A DNA stretch of 64,000 nt, taken from positions 77,976,756-78,040,755 of the forward strand of contig CM060731.1 of assembly GCA_030704615.1 (NCBI GenBank), in the 5' to 3' direction. The position numbers were made by a program, and so were the translations under genes. The notes under the pieces were generated by a model. It was not told the DNA's origin, searched no databases, and worked only from the letters and a program-made list of their open reading frames with translations. The stretch's first letter is position 1. Each line of letters starts with the position of its first letter. Of this stretch, positions 24,776 to 35,828 are shown piece by piece. The DNA comes from Takakia lepidozioides (lineage: Eukaryota; Streptophyta; Takakiopsida; Takakiales; Takakiaceae).

Positions 24776-25244
24776 ATCCCAACACATACTTGAAATGACA
24801 CCCATCAAAGCTATAATCGTAATTGTTTAGAAGTACATCCAAACATTGCAAACCATGTGACAACCACTAATTTTCAATTATTTGTAGATAATAATAAAGT
24901 TATCCGTTAAGTGACCATCCCTTCCGCCCCTGATACATCCCCACTATACCTCTCATGGGCACTTTGCGCGTATTCGTGTAAGTCCTGCAGACAAAGTACC
25001 AAAAGCAAAACTAGGGACGGCAACCGCAGGCCCATGCACAGGCGCACATATTCTCATTAAGTCGGCGTGGGCCCCGCCCCAGCCACCCTGCCTTCTTCGT
25101 TTCACGCCGCGCCACGTATCCCGAGAGGAAAGCCAAAAAACAAATGCCGGATCAAACTTGTTTTACTCTCATTTTGGTGTTATTTTGAGTTCGGTCAAGT
25201 CTTTTCTTTCTTTGTACTTTAATCCCCTGCTCATTTGACATTTA
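24776..25244. other. Linker with a GC-rich insertion-like patch
   Basis: The block 24950-25140 is clearly GC-richer (GCGTGGGCCCCGCCCCAGCC, then CACGCCGCGCCACG) than its AT-rich surroundings. No coding frame or terminal repeats could be assigned. Confidence 0.4.
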
Positions 25245-26517
25245 TTGCAGGTCAGCCTATCTTTTGGTCAAACTGGCCTAACTCACCCTCCATCCCTAAT
25301 GGATAATTTTAATGAATGTATGAACGTTCATACTAAACCAATACGTTTTAAATGGTTATCTATTCATGATAATATCATATCGAATTTAACGGAAAATTAT
25401 CTTTCTTCCACCCTCAAAAACATAACAGAATTTTTTGCAATACAACAGATGAATTTACAACTACATTTCTCTCAAATCTACTCTCACTTAAAGTATATCA
25501 TCCAAAAATGAAGAAATGTTGCAAAACGTATTGACAGTTCAATAATACAACTTGACAATATTCCAAATAATGTACAACCAAGTAACGATAACTCTACCTC
25601 CACTCCAATTTCAGTCTCAAATGTTGAAGAAGAAATTAGTTTGAACTCATCAGATAATCATAAATACCAATATACCAAAAAGTTGCTTGATATTCCAATA
25701 CATCCATGCATATATTATCACAGACTATGTTTCAAAAAACAAATATCCAAACTTACCAAAAAAATCCAAAGAAAAACTTACGGAGTTGTAAATTATTACT
25801 TCTTAAGGATGAACTTCCTAAATACCAAGTACCTATTCAAATATCACTCAATAAATCGATAGATTTTGTTTATAGATTAACCCAATTGGAAGAAAGACTA
25901 ATAGCACCGCGTATCGCTTTTGCACAAATATACCAATTATAAAGGTATGGACAGTACGGACTCTGTGGTAATATAATTAACGTTCCATCTAATGCAAATC
26001 AAACACAAATGATTTTACCTCGTCTACCGCATGATGATGCTACAATTGGTTTGCTTCTAAAACGTCGTCTAGAATACAAATCTCCGTATTTATCAAGCAA
26101 TGTCTGCCCTAACTCTATCATGAGTGCTTTGTATGATCTTGTCAATACACCATTATACATAGAAAACCATGTCACTCTTCGTCCACAATGGTCAAGTCTA
26201 TTCGTCACATCTCAACAAATACAAGAACAACTATTAACAGACAATTGCGATCTTCCAGTAGACTTTGAAGAACTTCCACAGACAATTTCAAAGAAAATGT
26301 AGTAACCGATACATTAGTTCAAAATATCTTAAGTTCTGAACAAATTCAAATATTTGACGATGATATTTTGACTGTCACACCTAGTCAACATTTTAAACCA
26401 TTGGGTTTTTTCTACGATATCTATAGCGAAGAATTAAATTTTCCAACTCTATTTTTTGGTTTTTCTCGTCAGAAACCTAATTGTTCGAAATTATCTTATC
26501 AAGCAATAGCAAAATGA
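25245..26517 (+). pseudogene. Helitron/Helentron replicase N-terminal region (Helitron-like N domain), broken
   Basis: A series of frames reads in order: a poorly conserved start (25245-25508); CIYYHRLCFKKQISKLTKK (about 25705-25765); then LPKYQVPIQIS; then LTQLEERLIAPRIAFAQIYQL (25870-25940); then GNIINVPSNANQTQMILPRL (25970-26025); then LKRRLEYKSPYLSSNVCPNS; and finally the block QHFKPLGFFYDIYSEE and FFGFSRQKPNCSKLSYQAIA (26390-26515). EERLIAPRIAF followed by GNIINVP is diagnostic of Helitron replicase N-termini. At least two stops and two frameshifts are present. The coding signal stops at about 26517, just before the HUH nuclease core should begin. Confidence 0.75.
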
Positions 26518-27297
26518 TCGAGGTCTGATGGTGCACCTTCGGGTATCGAAAGTTATTGATGTTTCTATGGTAGTGAAATTATTTTTAAGGTCAAATCCAC
26601 CTTTGGCAGCTAGAGGTGCCGGATATGAAAAATATATATATGGAGACTTAAACTATAAAGCCAAATCGCAATTTGAGGGACTCTCGCAAGAATTTCAGGG
26701 GCTAAAATTGGAATTTGAGGGGGGCCCTCAAATTGCAATTTCAATGGCATATGTGGCCATCCGTGCTTGCATACACAGACTTATAGTATAAGTCATCAAT
26801 ATTATTTATTTATATCCGGCCATCCGGCCATCCGACCATCCAGATTTGTATGTGGTCATCCAGATTTCTATCTGAACAACATGTTGTGGACAACACATTG
26901 GTCGACAACCATCCTTATCCGAAGCCCATTTTTTTTGAACGGATTGTCGTAAAGCATTCCAACAATTGGGAGCCGGACGATTTCAGGCAACATAAAAAAG
27001 ATTAAATAATATTTAATCAAATAACAATTATCTACAAGAGACCTACATGAACGTAGAATGGTTGGTAAGTGTTTTCATGTCTTCTCTTTTATGTATGGCA
27101 CCATGTAAAATGTCATATATGATTATGCAAAAAATTGAGGAAGGACAATTCTGAAATTGAAATTGATTTGTATTTTCAATAGTCAAAAAAACATTAAGAA
27201 CCGTTGTTCGTGACATACACAAACCTACAACGCCATGGGTAACAAAGGTTTACACCAAGAAGTACCAACCCCTCTCTACACTAGCACTCTTTCAAAA
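26518..27297. other. Non-coding AT-rich stretch with short repeats
   Basis: Besides the hairpin at 26705, there are CCATCCGGCCATCCGACCAT direct repeats near 26816-26845 and a perfect palindrome GATTAAATAATATTTAATC at 27000-27018. The expected Rep HUH core is not found in any frame. Confidence 0.45.
26705..26741. repeat. Near-perfect 17-nt inverted repeat (hairpin)
   Basis: Arms AAATTGGAATTTGAGGG and CCCTCAAATTGCAATTT pair with one mismatch around a 3-nt spacer. The right arm plus its flank (CCCTCAAATTGCAATTTCA) also occurs at 46182-46200. The hairpin lies shortly after the point where the Rep coding is lost. Confidence 0.7.
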
Positions 27298-28362
27298 CTA
27301 TGCACAGCTGCTGTTTGTAGCGGTGTTATGTCCCCATGATCTAGTCTCAACCAAACGAATTAGATCATTCTTTTGCAAAATCACAGCCATGCACCCTACT
27401 AGTGAATACATATTTAGCCTTAGGGATACCTGGTGCTCTCTTGCAATTCTCTTCTTATCCTCTGCCCTCGTTATCGTAAAACTCAAATCCCCAGAATTAT
27501 TTTCCAGCTGCAGCATCTATTCGACATCAATGACGCGGCGTTCATGCTCTGCTGCAGCCCTAGACCTGCTCTGTCATTCGGTGTGCAGACGTCTGTTCTC
27601 AAATCTAAAGTGGAGGATGAGCTGTTTTTGGTATACAATGAAGTTCATCTCAAGATGACCGATTTGAGCAGCACGGTTGTTCTCCTCCTCCCAAATCTCC
27701 TTGTCCAAATCATGCAGTTGGACGCAGAGACCATCAACGTCCACCACAAGATTCTCGTACTCATACATGAAGTGGATCAACTCCTCGTAAGAGCCGTCGT
27801 TCGTGTCACCTTCATAGTAATGCTCTACCTCCTGCAAGATTTTGTCAAACCCCTCGCGGATTGTTGTGGTCGTAGCTATGATACAGTTTCTCAGAGTTAA
27901 CGCGTCGTCTCTCAACGCCTCTACATAGCTCCTGCCATCTACGTCAACAAGAGACGACAGGGAGCTCACTGAGCCCATAAAGAAAATTAACGAGAGAATG
28001 GAAGAGGAGGACAAAAAGTAACGAGAGAGAGTAACGAGATAAAGTAATTCTGGTCTTCACCTTCGTCATCATTAGGTGTAAACTTTATGTACGGATATGT
28101 CAGCTTAGATTTCATTGGGGATATGAAAACAATTTTAGAATCTCGTCAATGCAACCTCGAAACATACCGCCACCTCCGAAGTCTTTTTCAATGCAACATC
28201 GAATGATGTCAATACCTCCGAAGCCCTCTTCACTGCAACATTGTAATATGCAACCACCTCCAACGTCTTCTTTAATGCAACAGCAAACGCGTCCTTGTGA
28301 GCAACGCTCGACTCTATATGAATCTCTTCCAGAAAGCCAAGGCAGACCACGAAGCGGTGCAT
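27298..28362 (-). pseudogene. Unidentified protein relic with three tandem 15-aa repeats and a coiled-coil-like tail
   Basis: I do not recognise the family. One minus-strand frame runs from 28014 to 27298 (about 238 codons) and is interrupted by two stops, near 27571 (TGA) and 27517 (TAG). The residues around the stops (QSRSRAAAEHERRVIDVE) and after them (EDKKRIAREHQVSLRLN) look like one continuous coiled coil, which is why I join them. Upstream on the same strand, 28362-28135 encodes about three tandem copies of a 15-residue unit of the form VALKKTSEVxxxFE. These may be exons of one decayed gene. It lies where the Helentron replicase core should be, in the opposite orientation. Confidence 0.4.
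28140..28290. repeat. 45-bp tandem repeat, about three copies
   Basis: Units share CCTCCGAAGTCTTTTTCAAT followed by GCAACATCGAATGATGTCAA-like sequence. They are translated on the minus strand as the 15-residue repeat of the unidentified relic. Confidence 0.65.
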
Positions 28363-28489
28363 GAATTCGTGGCCATGATGGACATGGAGTCATTGATTCT
28401 GAAAAGAGATTGAATATTATTTCATGAGAAACTCATGAAGGAGTTTATCTACAACTATGATTTCTGAAAAATCGATTTCAAAATAATAT

Positions 28490-28985
28490 TTAATATATCG
28501 GGATGTGGCGGTCCTATGTGTTCAAGAAAATATTTAAGATGACGGTCAGATGTGGTGGTCCTGAATGTTCAAGAAAATTTTAATAAATTGGAACCACCAG
28601 CTCTGATGGTCCCTATTTTTAAGAAAGTATTTAATAAATCCGGGACCGTCAACTTTAGCGGGCACTATTTTGAAAAATATATCTAACGAAACAAGATCAT
28701 CAACTCTAGCGGTTGCAATAATTATTTATTTATTGGGATAAAATCGGGTCTGCTACAACTTATGCTCCGATTTTTTTTAATCTTATTTTCCCGTCGAATA
28801 CCGGGTTAGCTTGCCTCAAATTCAAAATAGATTTTGTGAATTCGAAAATCGGTGTTCCGGTATTTTGCTATCTTTTTAAACAAAATTAAAAATCAGGACC
28901 ATCAGCGTCAGTGGTCTCTATTTTGTTTTTTAGAAAAATGAACCTTAAAAATCGGGACCGCCAGCGTTGAGGGTCTCGAATTTGC
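28490..28985. repeat. Minisatellite of about 50 bp with a palindromic core
   Basis: At least five adjacent units (28495-28740) and two more (28905-28985) share the core GGGACCGYCAGC followed by its inverse complement (GCTGRCGGTCCC), separated by an AT-rich spacer of about 25-30 bp (TTTTTAAGAAAGTATTTAAT type). Each core can form a hairpin. A second block with the same core lies at 40235-40495. Confidence 0.75.
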
Positions 28986-29014
28986 ATTCCATTTTTTTTT
29001 AAGAAAAAAACATC

Positions 29015-29106
29015 GGGTTGACAACTCCAGTCGCTTAAATGCCCAACTTGAGCCGCTCAGATCTTTAACTTCAGCTGCTCAGGTCGACAACTTCAGCCAC
29101 TCAGGC
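29015..29106. repeat. Four tandem copies of CAACTTCAGCCGCTCAG
   Basis: Units read GACAACTCCAGTCGCTTAAA, CAACTTGAGCCGCTCAGATC, AACTTCAGCTGCTCAGGTC and GACAACTTCAGCCACTCAGG. Confidence 0.7.
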
Positions 29107-31168
29107 CTCAACAAATAAAATAAATTAAAAATTAAAATATAAAAAACCAAAATTAATCAATGAACTAAAGTTAATTGTTTGGATCAATATATTACATTGG
29201 TGGTTCATGGTTTAAATCCAATACCTTGCTTTTAACTTTATGTATCAATATTTCATGCAAATCTATCATCTAAGAAGATGACGACTCAAACTTTTTTCTC
29301 AAATTTAACATCAATAATTCAGGTTTAATATTAATTCTTTACTATGTATGGTACAAACAAAAATGAGTATTAAAAATAAAAGTAGTTGAAGTAAAACAAC
29401 CAAGATGTTGGGTGGAAAGATAACAATGGTCACTCTAGTTGTAGCCACTTAAGTTCGACATTCTGAAAACAAAATATGTTCAAGCTTACAACCAACTCAA
29501 ATTTTAAAGTAGTAATAATAATAATAATAATAACTAAGTCAAAATTTAAATTTCAGCAAAATATAATAAAATATATAGTTTAAGTCAGAGTTTATTTCGA
29601 GTCAAAGTCAAAGTTGTCATCAAGTTCACTTTAATTTACTCAAATTTAAGACTTATTATAAGTCAATTAAGTTTACTAAAATTTACTTAAGTATAGAACT
29701 TAGCTTATGTAAATGTTTTCCAGTTTAGAACTCAGTCCACTTAAGTCTTGTAAGTAAAAAAAATATGACTACCAAAACCATTTACTTAATCAACCCATTA
29801 GTCCCAATCCAAGGCCGCAGCGGATAGGAAGACCAAGAATATACACATGTTTTGTTTATGAATTTTTGTTATATTCCGTTAATTTTGCCCGAGCACATGA
29901 TGAGTTGTCATCCCGTAGAGTTCATGTGTTATTTCATTACTCACATTTTCAACATCTTGGCACCACCATTTGTTGAAGAACGATCAAGTGTCACTAAGTT
30001 AGTTTTGACATGAAAATGATTAATAGTCATTTACTGATGTTTGGGTCAGGGCTAATGTCTTCCTTAATTGAGAGGTAAAGGAATTCATAGTGTGGAGCTT
30101 CAGCTCTCCAAACATGAGGTATATAAACTGATTGTAATTCTACATGATTTGTTTTCTAGATTATGGCCTCACTCAATTAATCATTGTTGTCAGTATTTTA
30201 CTATTACTGAAACAAATATTGTTTAAAAATATTGCATGCGGCAATACTGAAGATCGACATTTGAGGACTGATCAGTTCACAATTATTTGATCTACAGTTA
30301 TTGATGGAGTAACTCAAAATAATCTTCAAATGATTCATGGAAGCTTTTATTAGAGTCAATACACTCGTCTATATATGTTTATTTTTATATATTATATTTG
30401 TATTATTTATAAATTATAAGAAAATATCAAATAAAAATATATATCTCATCATTATTTATCTATGATTACTAATTTAAACATGTTATGTTATTTTATACAT
30501 TTTTATGAAAATATAAGCCTTCCATTTTCAATCTATCTGCTCCACCATACAAGCGAGTTTCTGTGGATTGTTGACTTATAGACTTTTTTCGAAGTAATGA
30601 TGACCAATTTCATTATAATGTTTTTCGAGCAAATAAGCAGATGGTGAATCAAGCATTTATTCAAGCCAAGATCAAATGATGAAACTCAAACTGTCATTAG
30701 TTACATATTTGCAAGGATAATGGTTGGAAGCTACAGTTGTTTCCATGTTTGAACCCGAATTTTTTGCTTATAGCAAACACAAACAATTTGTTTATCAAGA
30801 CTAAGTTTGGAATGTAAGTTTATGTTGTCACCCACTTCTTACTTGGTTGGATTTGAAAACCATTTAAGCCTATAAATTGTACAATATACCACATCATAAA
30901 TAGCTTATGACATACCTTCATCAATTGTACCGGCATCTACATTAGATTCATCCATTGAATCACATTTGATTCCAAAGCTTAAACAAATTCTCGATTCTTT
31001 TGGTAGTAAACCACTACTAGACACCAAGGTCTTGTTACAGTTTGAGTCCCTCTTGAAAAATGAAGCTTTTCGCACTACACCGAAACATGATTTTCAGGTT
31101 TTTTTTATTTAGGTGTCATGAATTTCATAACTAAAACCATGAATCAAAGAAGCATTGATCATAAAATG
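29107..31168. other. AT-rich non-coding stretch left of the nested gypsy element
   Basis: No gene is seen over 2 kb. A TAA microsatellite lies at about 29512-29534. The composition is strongly AT-rich and all frames are closed at short intervals. Confidence 0.5.
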
Positions 31169-31759
31169 TGTCAAAGACGAGAACATGACTGAACACAAAC
31201 AAGATATCAAACTAGAGGTACAAGACTAGACAAGAAATCAAGGTCGGCGTGGCCGAATGCATGATGGGTAAACATGAATCAAGATGATCTTTATAACAAT
31301 TGACAAGAATACAAGATACTGGAACTTGATTCGAATACTGGAATGCTGGAAACTGGAGTAGAGTACTGGAAGATGGACTGAAGTATTGGGACTGGGAATA
31401 AGAGTAGCTTGAACTTGTGTTGGCGAGACTGAAGAATGTCCAGTCTCGCCTCCTATATATACTGGCTACAAGAAAGTTCCTTAAGAAGCTTCCCCAATGA
31501 AGGTTTTTTTATGGAGAAGTGTCTTTAAACAAAAGTTTCTTGAGGGAGAAAATTTCCTTAAATAAAGAAGACATCTTGATGGAGAAGTTTCTTCCAAAAG
31601 AAGCTTCATGAGCAGTTTCTCAAGTTACTCTTGGTAATTTGATAACTAATAGTAATTTATGATAAATCATGATAAATTATGGTAACTTTTGATAACTTCG
31701 TAACTTGATAACTTCTGGTATTTACTCCTGGTAAGTTCCTCTGGGCTATGTCTGCGACA
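31169..31759 (-). repeat. 3' LTR of the nested gypsy element
   Basis: This 591-bp LTR is visibly diverged from its partner at 36916. On the minus strand it has a TATATATAG box (31453-31461) followed by a perfect 10-nt inverted repeat, GGCGAGACTG and CAGTCTCGCC. Confidence 0.9.
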
Positions 31760-31775
31760 TCACCCCCTCCTCTAC
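31760..31775 (-). promoter_or_regulatory. Polypurine tract
   Basis: On the minus strand GTAGAGGAGGGGGTGA directly precedes the 3' LTR. This is the expected plus-strand DNA primer for reverse transcription and it fixes the element's orientation. Confidence 0.8.
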
Positions 31776-31862
31776 GCCGAGTTCCTCGAGGAGCGGTTAA
31801 ATCTTGGACTTGCTTAGAGTTGGAAAAAATCCAAAATCCGGCGAATGATACTTGCCAAGTAT

Positions 31863-32213
31863 TCAGCTTTTCATTCTTGACTCAAATGATTTATAGGTCC
31901 TTGCAACCATCGATAGTGTCCAACACCTTGAACTTGGGACCACGCAGTGATTTGAGCATTCTGATTTTCGAAGCTGCCTTTCAAACATGATTTCGTTGCC
32001 CTCTGGATTCGAAGCCTCAACCTCCAACATGATTATCAGATTTCGTACCTCCACTTGTCGTCGTACGAGGTCCAGACGAGGATGTACGCGTCGCATTTGT
32101 GGCTTATCGTCTCGAGAACGTCGCCGTGATGTTAAAGGTCGTGAGAGTCGAAACGGCTGATCTGGTAGTTGGGTAAGCGACAGCTCCAATGTATCTGGTT
32201 CTTGTGACTCCAT
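31863..32213 (-). CDS. Extra open frame between chromodomain and polypurine tract, 116 codons
   Basis: This open frame begins MESQEPDTLELSLTQLPDQP and is rich in Arg and Ser (SRPLTSRRRSRDD). It is downstream of pol, in element sense, and is intact although pol is heavily mutated. I recognise no domain. It may be the remnant of a longer 3' region or a chance frame. Confidence 0.3.
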   Translation of the reverse strand: MESQEPDTLELSLTQLPDQPFRLSRPLTSRRRSRDDKPQMRRVHPRLDLVRRQVEVRNLIIMLEVEASNPEGNEIMFERQLRKSECSNHCVVPSSRCWTLSMVARTYKSFESRMKS

Positions 32214-32449
32214 GCTGCCAATACAAGATGCAGAGTGTTGGAAATGTAGCTATATATACTGATGTGTGGTGCTCCTCCCTCTTTAGTGTGTATCAGGTAC
32301 ACTGAATGTGGAGTCTTCACCTTGAAACTTGGCTGACATCATCATTGTGATGTCTTATTGACGTGTAGCTCGGAGCTTAGCTAGATATCGTTGATGAAAC
32401 TCTCGAACTTTGTCAGATGCATTGGCAAGGTTGGATGAAGGTTCTCACG

Positions 32450-32739
32450 TTCGTTCGTTCGTTGACGTCGTAGCCGTTCTAATGTACGAAATACTCAAGA
32501 CGTTTATACTTGATGCGAGAGTCTAGGACTTCGTCGACTTCGTACTCGATTTTCTGATTGACTTCGATTGGTGGAGGTGGTATGGAAACTCTCCCTGGAA
32601 TATTCGATGGATGATACAACTCCAATAATGAAACATGAAAGACTGGATGGATGCGCATACTTCGTGGGAGTTCAAACCGAAAACTGATAGGATTTATTTG
32701 TCGAATAATTTTGAATGGTCTTAGGCGTTGATAATCCAA
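32450..32739 (-). pseudogene. Integrase C-terminus and chromodomain
   Basis: The frame has RIHPVFHVSLLELYHP, the conserved gypsy link between integrase and chromodomain, and then IEYEVDEVLDSRIKYKRLEYFVH. A stop (TAG) replaces the aromatic Trp of the expected WKGY segment; sequence after it still resembles a chromodomain (NGYDVNERT). Chromodomains direct integration to modified histones; here the domain is truncated. Confidence 0.8.
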
Positions 32740-32805
32740 CTTCCTTGATGGTCGCGAGGTTTGTATGTCCCGTCAAAAAAGCCACACACGATCTCCGACC
32801 TTGAA

Positions 32806-33588
32806 CTAGGATTGAAGTTGTCGATGTTGATCTGCATATTCCTTGTATTGTTTTTTAGCTTCTGCTAGGTGGAATATAAACTCATTGTGAATCGTAGCAA
32901 GATGAGTAGCAAGGTTTTCTGTAGCAAGGCTTCCAACAGTCTTCATGTGGAAAGGGTTTGCTCGAGGATGATGACCATAATTGGAGAAAAATGAAGTTTG
33001 TTTGGTCGAAGAATATATAGTGTTGTTGTAAGCAAATTCAGCCAAGGGCAGAAGGTCCGTCCAATTATTTTGGTGATAATTTATCGTACAGCGAAGATAC
33101 TGCTCCAAAATTTGGTTTACGCGTTCGGTTTGACCATCAGTCTGTGGATGATTAGTTGTAGAAAGGTTGATCTTAGTATCCAATATGTGAAATAATCCTC
33201 TCCAGAAATTTGATATGAACTGTGGTCATCGATCAGATCAATGTCCTCCGGGAGTCCATGAATGCGGAAGATATTATTGAGGAAGAGTCTTGCAGTTTCC
33301 TCACCTGTAACCGTCTTATTACATAGAATGAAATGTGTCATCTTCATAAAGGATAATAACAAGGACAATAACAAGGATTGAGTCGGTGGTCTTGGAAATT
33401 GGAAGGTCCGTAATAAAGTCCATAGACAAGGACAACCATGGACCCTTGAGAATGGGTAATGGTTGAAGAAGGCCGTAAGGTCGATGTCGTGGTCCCTTCA
33501 TTCTAGCACGCGTGTCACAAGATTTTATAAATTCTTTCACAAGTTTCCACATCTGCGGCCACCAATAGTCTCTAGATATCAATTTCAT
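32806..33588 (-). pseudogene. Ty3/gypsy integrase, frameshifted
   Basis: Three overlapping frames together give the integrase: DYWWPQMWKLVKEFIKSCDT and GLLQPLPILKGPWLSLSMDF (first catalytic Asp at MDF); then a frameshift into FLNNIFRIHGLPEDIDLIDD, where the second Asp motif (DRG type) is altered; then HPQTDGQTERVNQILEQYLR with the catalytic Glu. The zinc-binding Cys pair is reduced to a single Cys (CDTRARM). Confidence 0.8.
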
Positions 33589-33822
33589 TGTTTTGTTGAA
33601 GCCGAAATGTCATGCAGCCGGAAGATCATGACAAGTTTGAATAATTGAAAGTCGTGTAGATCCTGGAGGTACATAGAGAAGTCCCTTGAAATAAAGTATA
33701 TCATCTTTGAATTCGAAGTCGTTTGTAACATGTGGGTTGTCTCGAGGTCGATTTAGTTAACTTCGTACTGTCGTAGCAAGCTCTTCAGTGCTTCCTGAAT
33801 CTCTTTTATGATCTCTGCATTG

Positions 33823-35151
33823 TCATAGGTGGATATGGATAGCATATTCAATTGGAGGTTTGCTGGTTTTAAGATGATGGATTTCTATTGGTCGAAAGCT
33901 GTCTCCCTTTTTTTCGGCGCAAGATACGATCGTCGAGAAAGAGCATCGGGTTTCCCTTGAAGATGTCCGGGGGCGATAGGTAATAACAAAATCAAACCTT
34001 GCTAGTGACATACCCCATCTTGTTTGACGTCGATTCAAAACACGAGCACTCATAAAATATTCGAGGTTTTTGTGATCGATGTAGACAGTAACCTGATGTT
34101 TAGCTCTCTCTAATAGATGATGCCATTCCTCAAAAACATCGATGATCGCTAGAAGATCTTTGTCATGGATTCACAATTGATCTCTGCAACGGAAAAATTT
34201 GCGAGAACGAAAACCAACAGGGTGAAGTCGGTCATCTATACCGTATTGAGATAGTATAGCGCCAAGTACGAAGTTCGATGCATCTGCTTCCAAAAAGAAT
34301 ATTTTAGATGGATCTGCATATACTAGTGTTGGAGCCGTTGTAAATGTCTGCTTCAACCTTTCAGATGTCTGGTCAGCCTTCTCGTCCCACACAAATTTTT
34401 CTTTTCATGTGAGTCGTGTCAATGGTGTAGCAATTGCCAATTTTGGAGTAGTCATTGATGAAGATTCTATAGAAATTTGCAAAACCCAGGAAACATTGTA
34501 CATCTCGGACGGAAATTGGTTTACTCCACTCGATGATAGTTTGTATTTTCTTCTGATCCATAAAGACGCATTTGTCGGAAATAATGTAGCTCATAAATTC
34601 GACCTTAGATTCATAGAAAAGATGTTTTTCCAACTTGACATATAATCTTCTTTCTCTTAATTTATCAAGGACCAGGCGTACATGACGGTCATGTTCTTAT
34701 TCATTCTGTGAAAATATCAAAATGTCGTCCAAATAGATGACTACAAAGTCATCTAAAAATTCTCGAAAGATATCATTCATCATATGCTGAAAAATTGTTG
34801 GAGCATTTGTAAGACCGAAAGGCATAACACTGTATTCAGAATGTCCATACCTTGTTCGAAAAATTGTTTTCCATTCGTCTCCTTCTTTTATCCGTACAAG
34901 GTTATAAGCTCATCTCAAGTCAATTTTGGTGAAAAATTTTGTTCGTCCAGCTGGTCGAGAAGCCCAGAAATCAGCGGCAACGGATAACGATTCTTAATTG
35001 TGTCTTTGTTAAGACCGCGATAGTCTACACACATGCGTAATGATCCGTTCTTCTTTTTCACAAACAAGATAGGTGCCCCCGCAAGTGATTTTGAATGTCG
35101 GATGAAGTATTTCGACAAATTTTCATCAACATATTCACGTAATGCAGCCAA
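33823..35151 (-). pseudogene. Ty3/gypsy reverse transcriptase and RNase H, interrupted
   Basis: RT starts at 35151 with [20 protein letters not shown] and [21 protein letters not shown] stop (TGA) near 34908 replaces the Gly of the usual GAYNL motif. The catalytic YLDDILIF motif is preserved near 34720-34745. RNase H follows in broken frames (FFLEADASNFVLGAILSQ at 34280, then a segment to 33823). More than one frameshift separates the blocks. Confidence 0.85.
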
Positions 35152-35399
35152 CTAGTTATAGATTGGGCCGAATGGTGGTTAGGCTTCTTCTTGTAACTCA
35201 ATTGCACAGTCGCAATATGTCTGCATTTTTCTACTCAAAGACATCCTTGAAATCTTGATATTGAGTGGGTAATGTTGAAGTACATTTGTCTGTTGTGGTC
35301 TTGATCGGAGTCGCATAAAGTGCAAATGCCGCATTATTTTTGGTAGCTCTCATGAAAGCTCTAGCTCCAAGGAACAGGGGTTGAATACCTTTGATATTT

Positions 35400-35828
35400 C
35401 TACATTTTGTCTTGCAGAAATTTTTCGCATCGCCAGTTGATGTCAGGATTGTAAAGTACGAACCAGAGAGGTCCAAGGATCACAAGATTCGTTGGAGACT
35501 GGATAACATTGAAAACAACATGTGATGCTTGATCTTTAAGCTTCACTTCAAGTGGTCGAGTTTCATGATCAACATCTCCTGATGCTAACGGTCGTCCATC
35601 GATGACTTCAACGGGGGCCGAGAGTTTCTTCTTTACTAGCGTTAAATTGTGTTGCTTCGCAAAGTTTTTGTTAATAAAACTTGCTGAAGCCCTTGAGTCC
35701 AAAAGTGCATCAACAGATATATCTCGATTTTGCGCTCTGATTTTTACCGGAACTGTGAAGCAAGGTTCAGGGTCTGGAATTATAAAGAAATTTTTTTTCG
35801 GTGAGGAATTTGTGGTGTTCAGCCGCAT
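35400..35828 (-). pseudogene. Gypsy aspartic protease with mutated active site
   Basis: An open frame of 142 codons contains VDALLDSRASASFI, where the canonical DSGA is changed to DSRA, and later TNLVILGPLWFVLYNPDINW (the ILG and final NP-IDW motifs). The Gly-to-Arg change beside the catalytic Asp should inactivate the protease. Confidence 0.75.
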
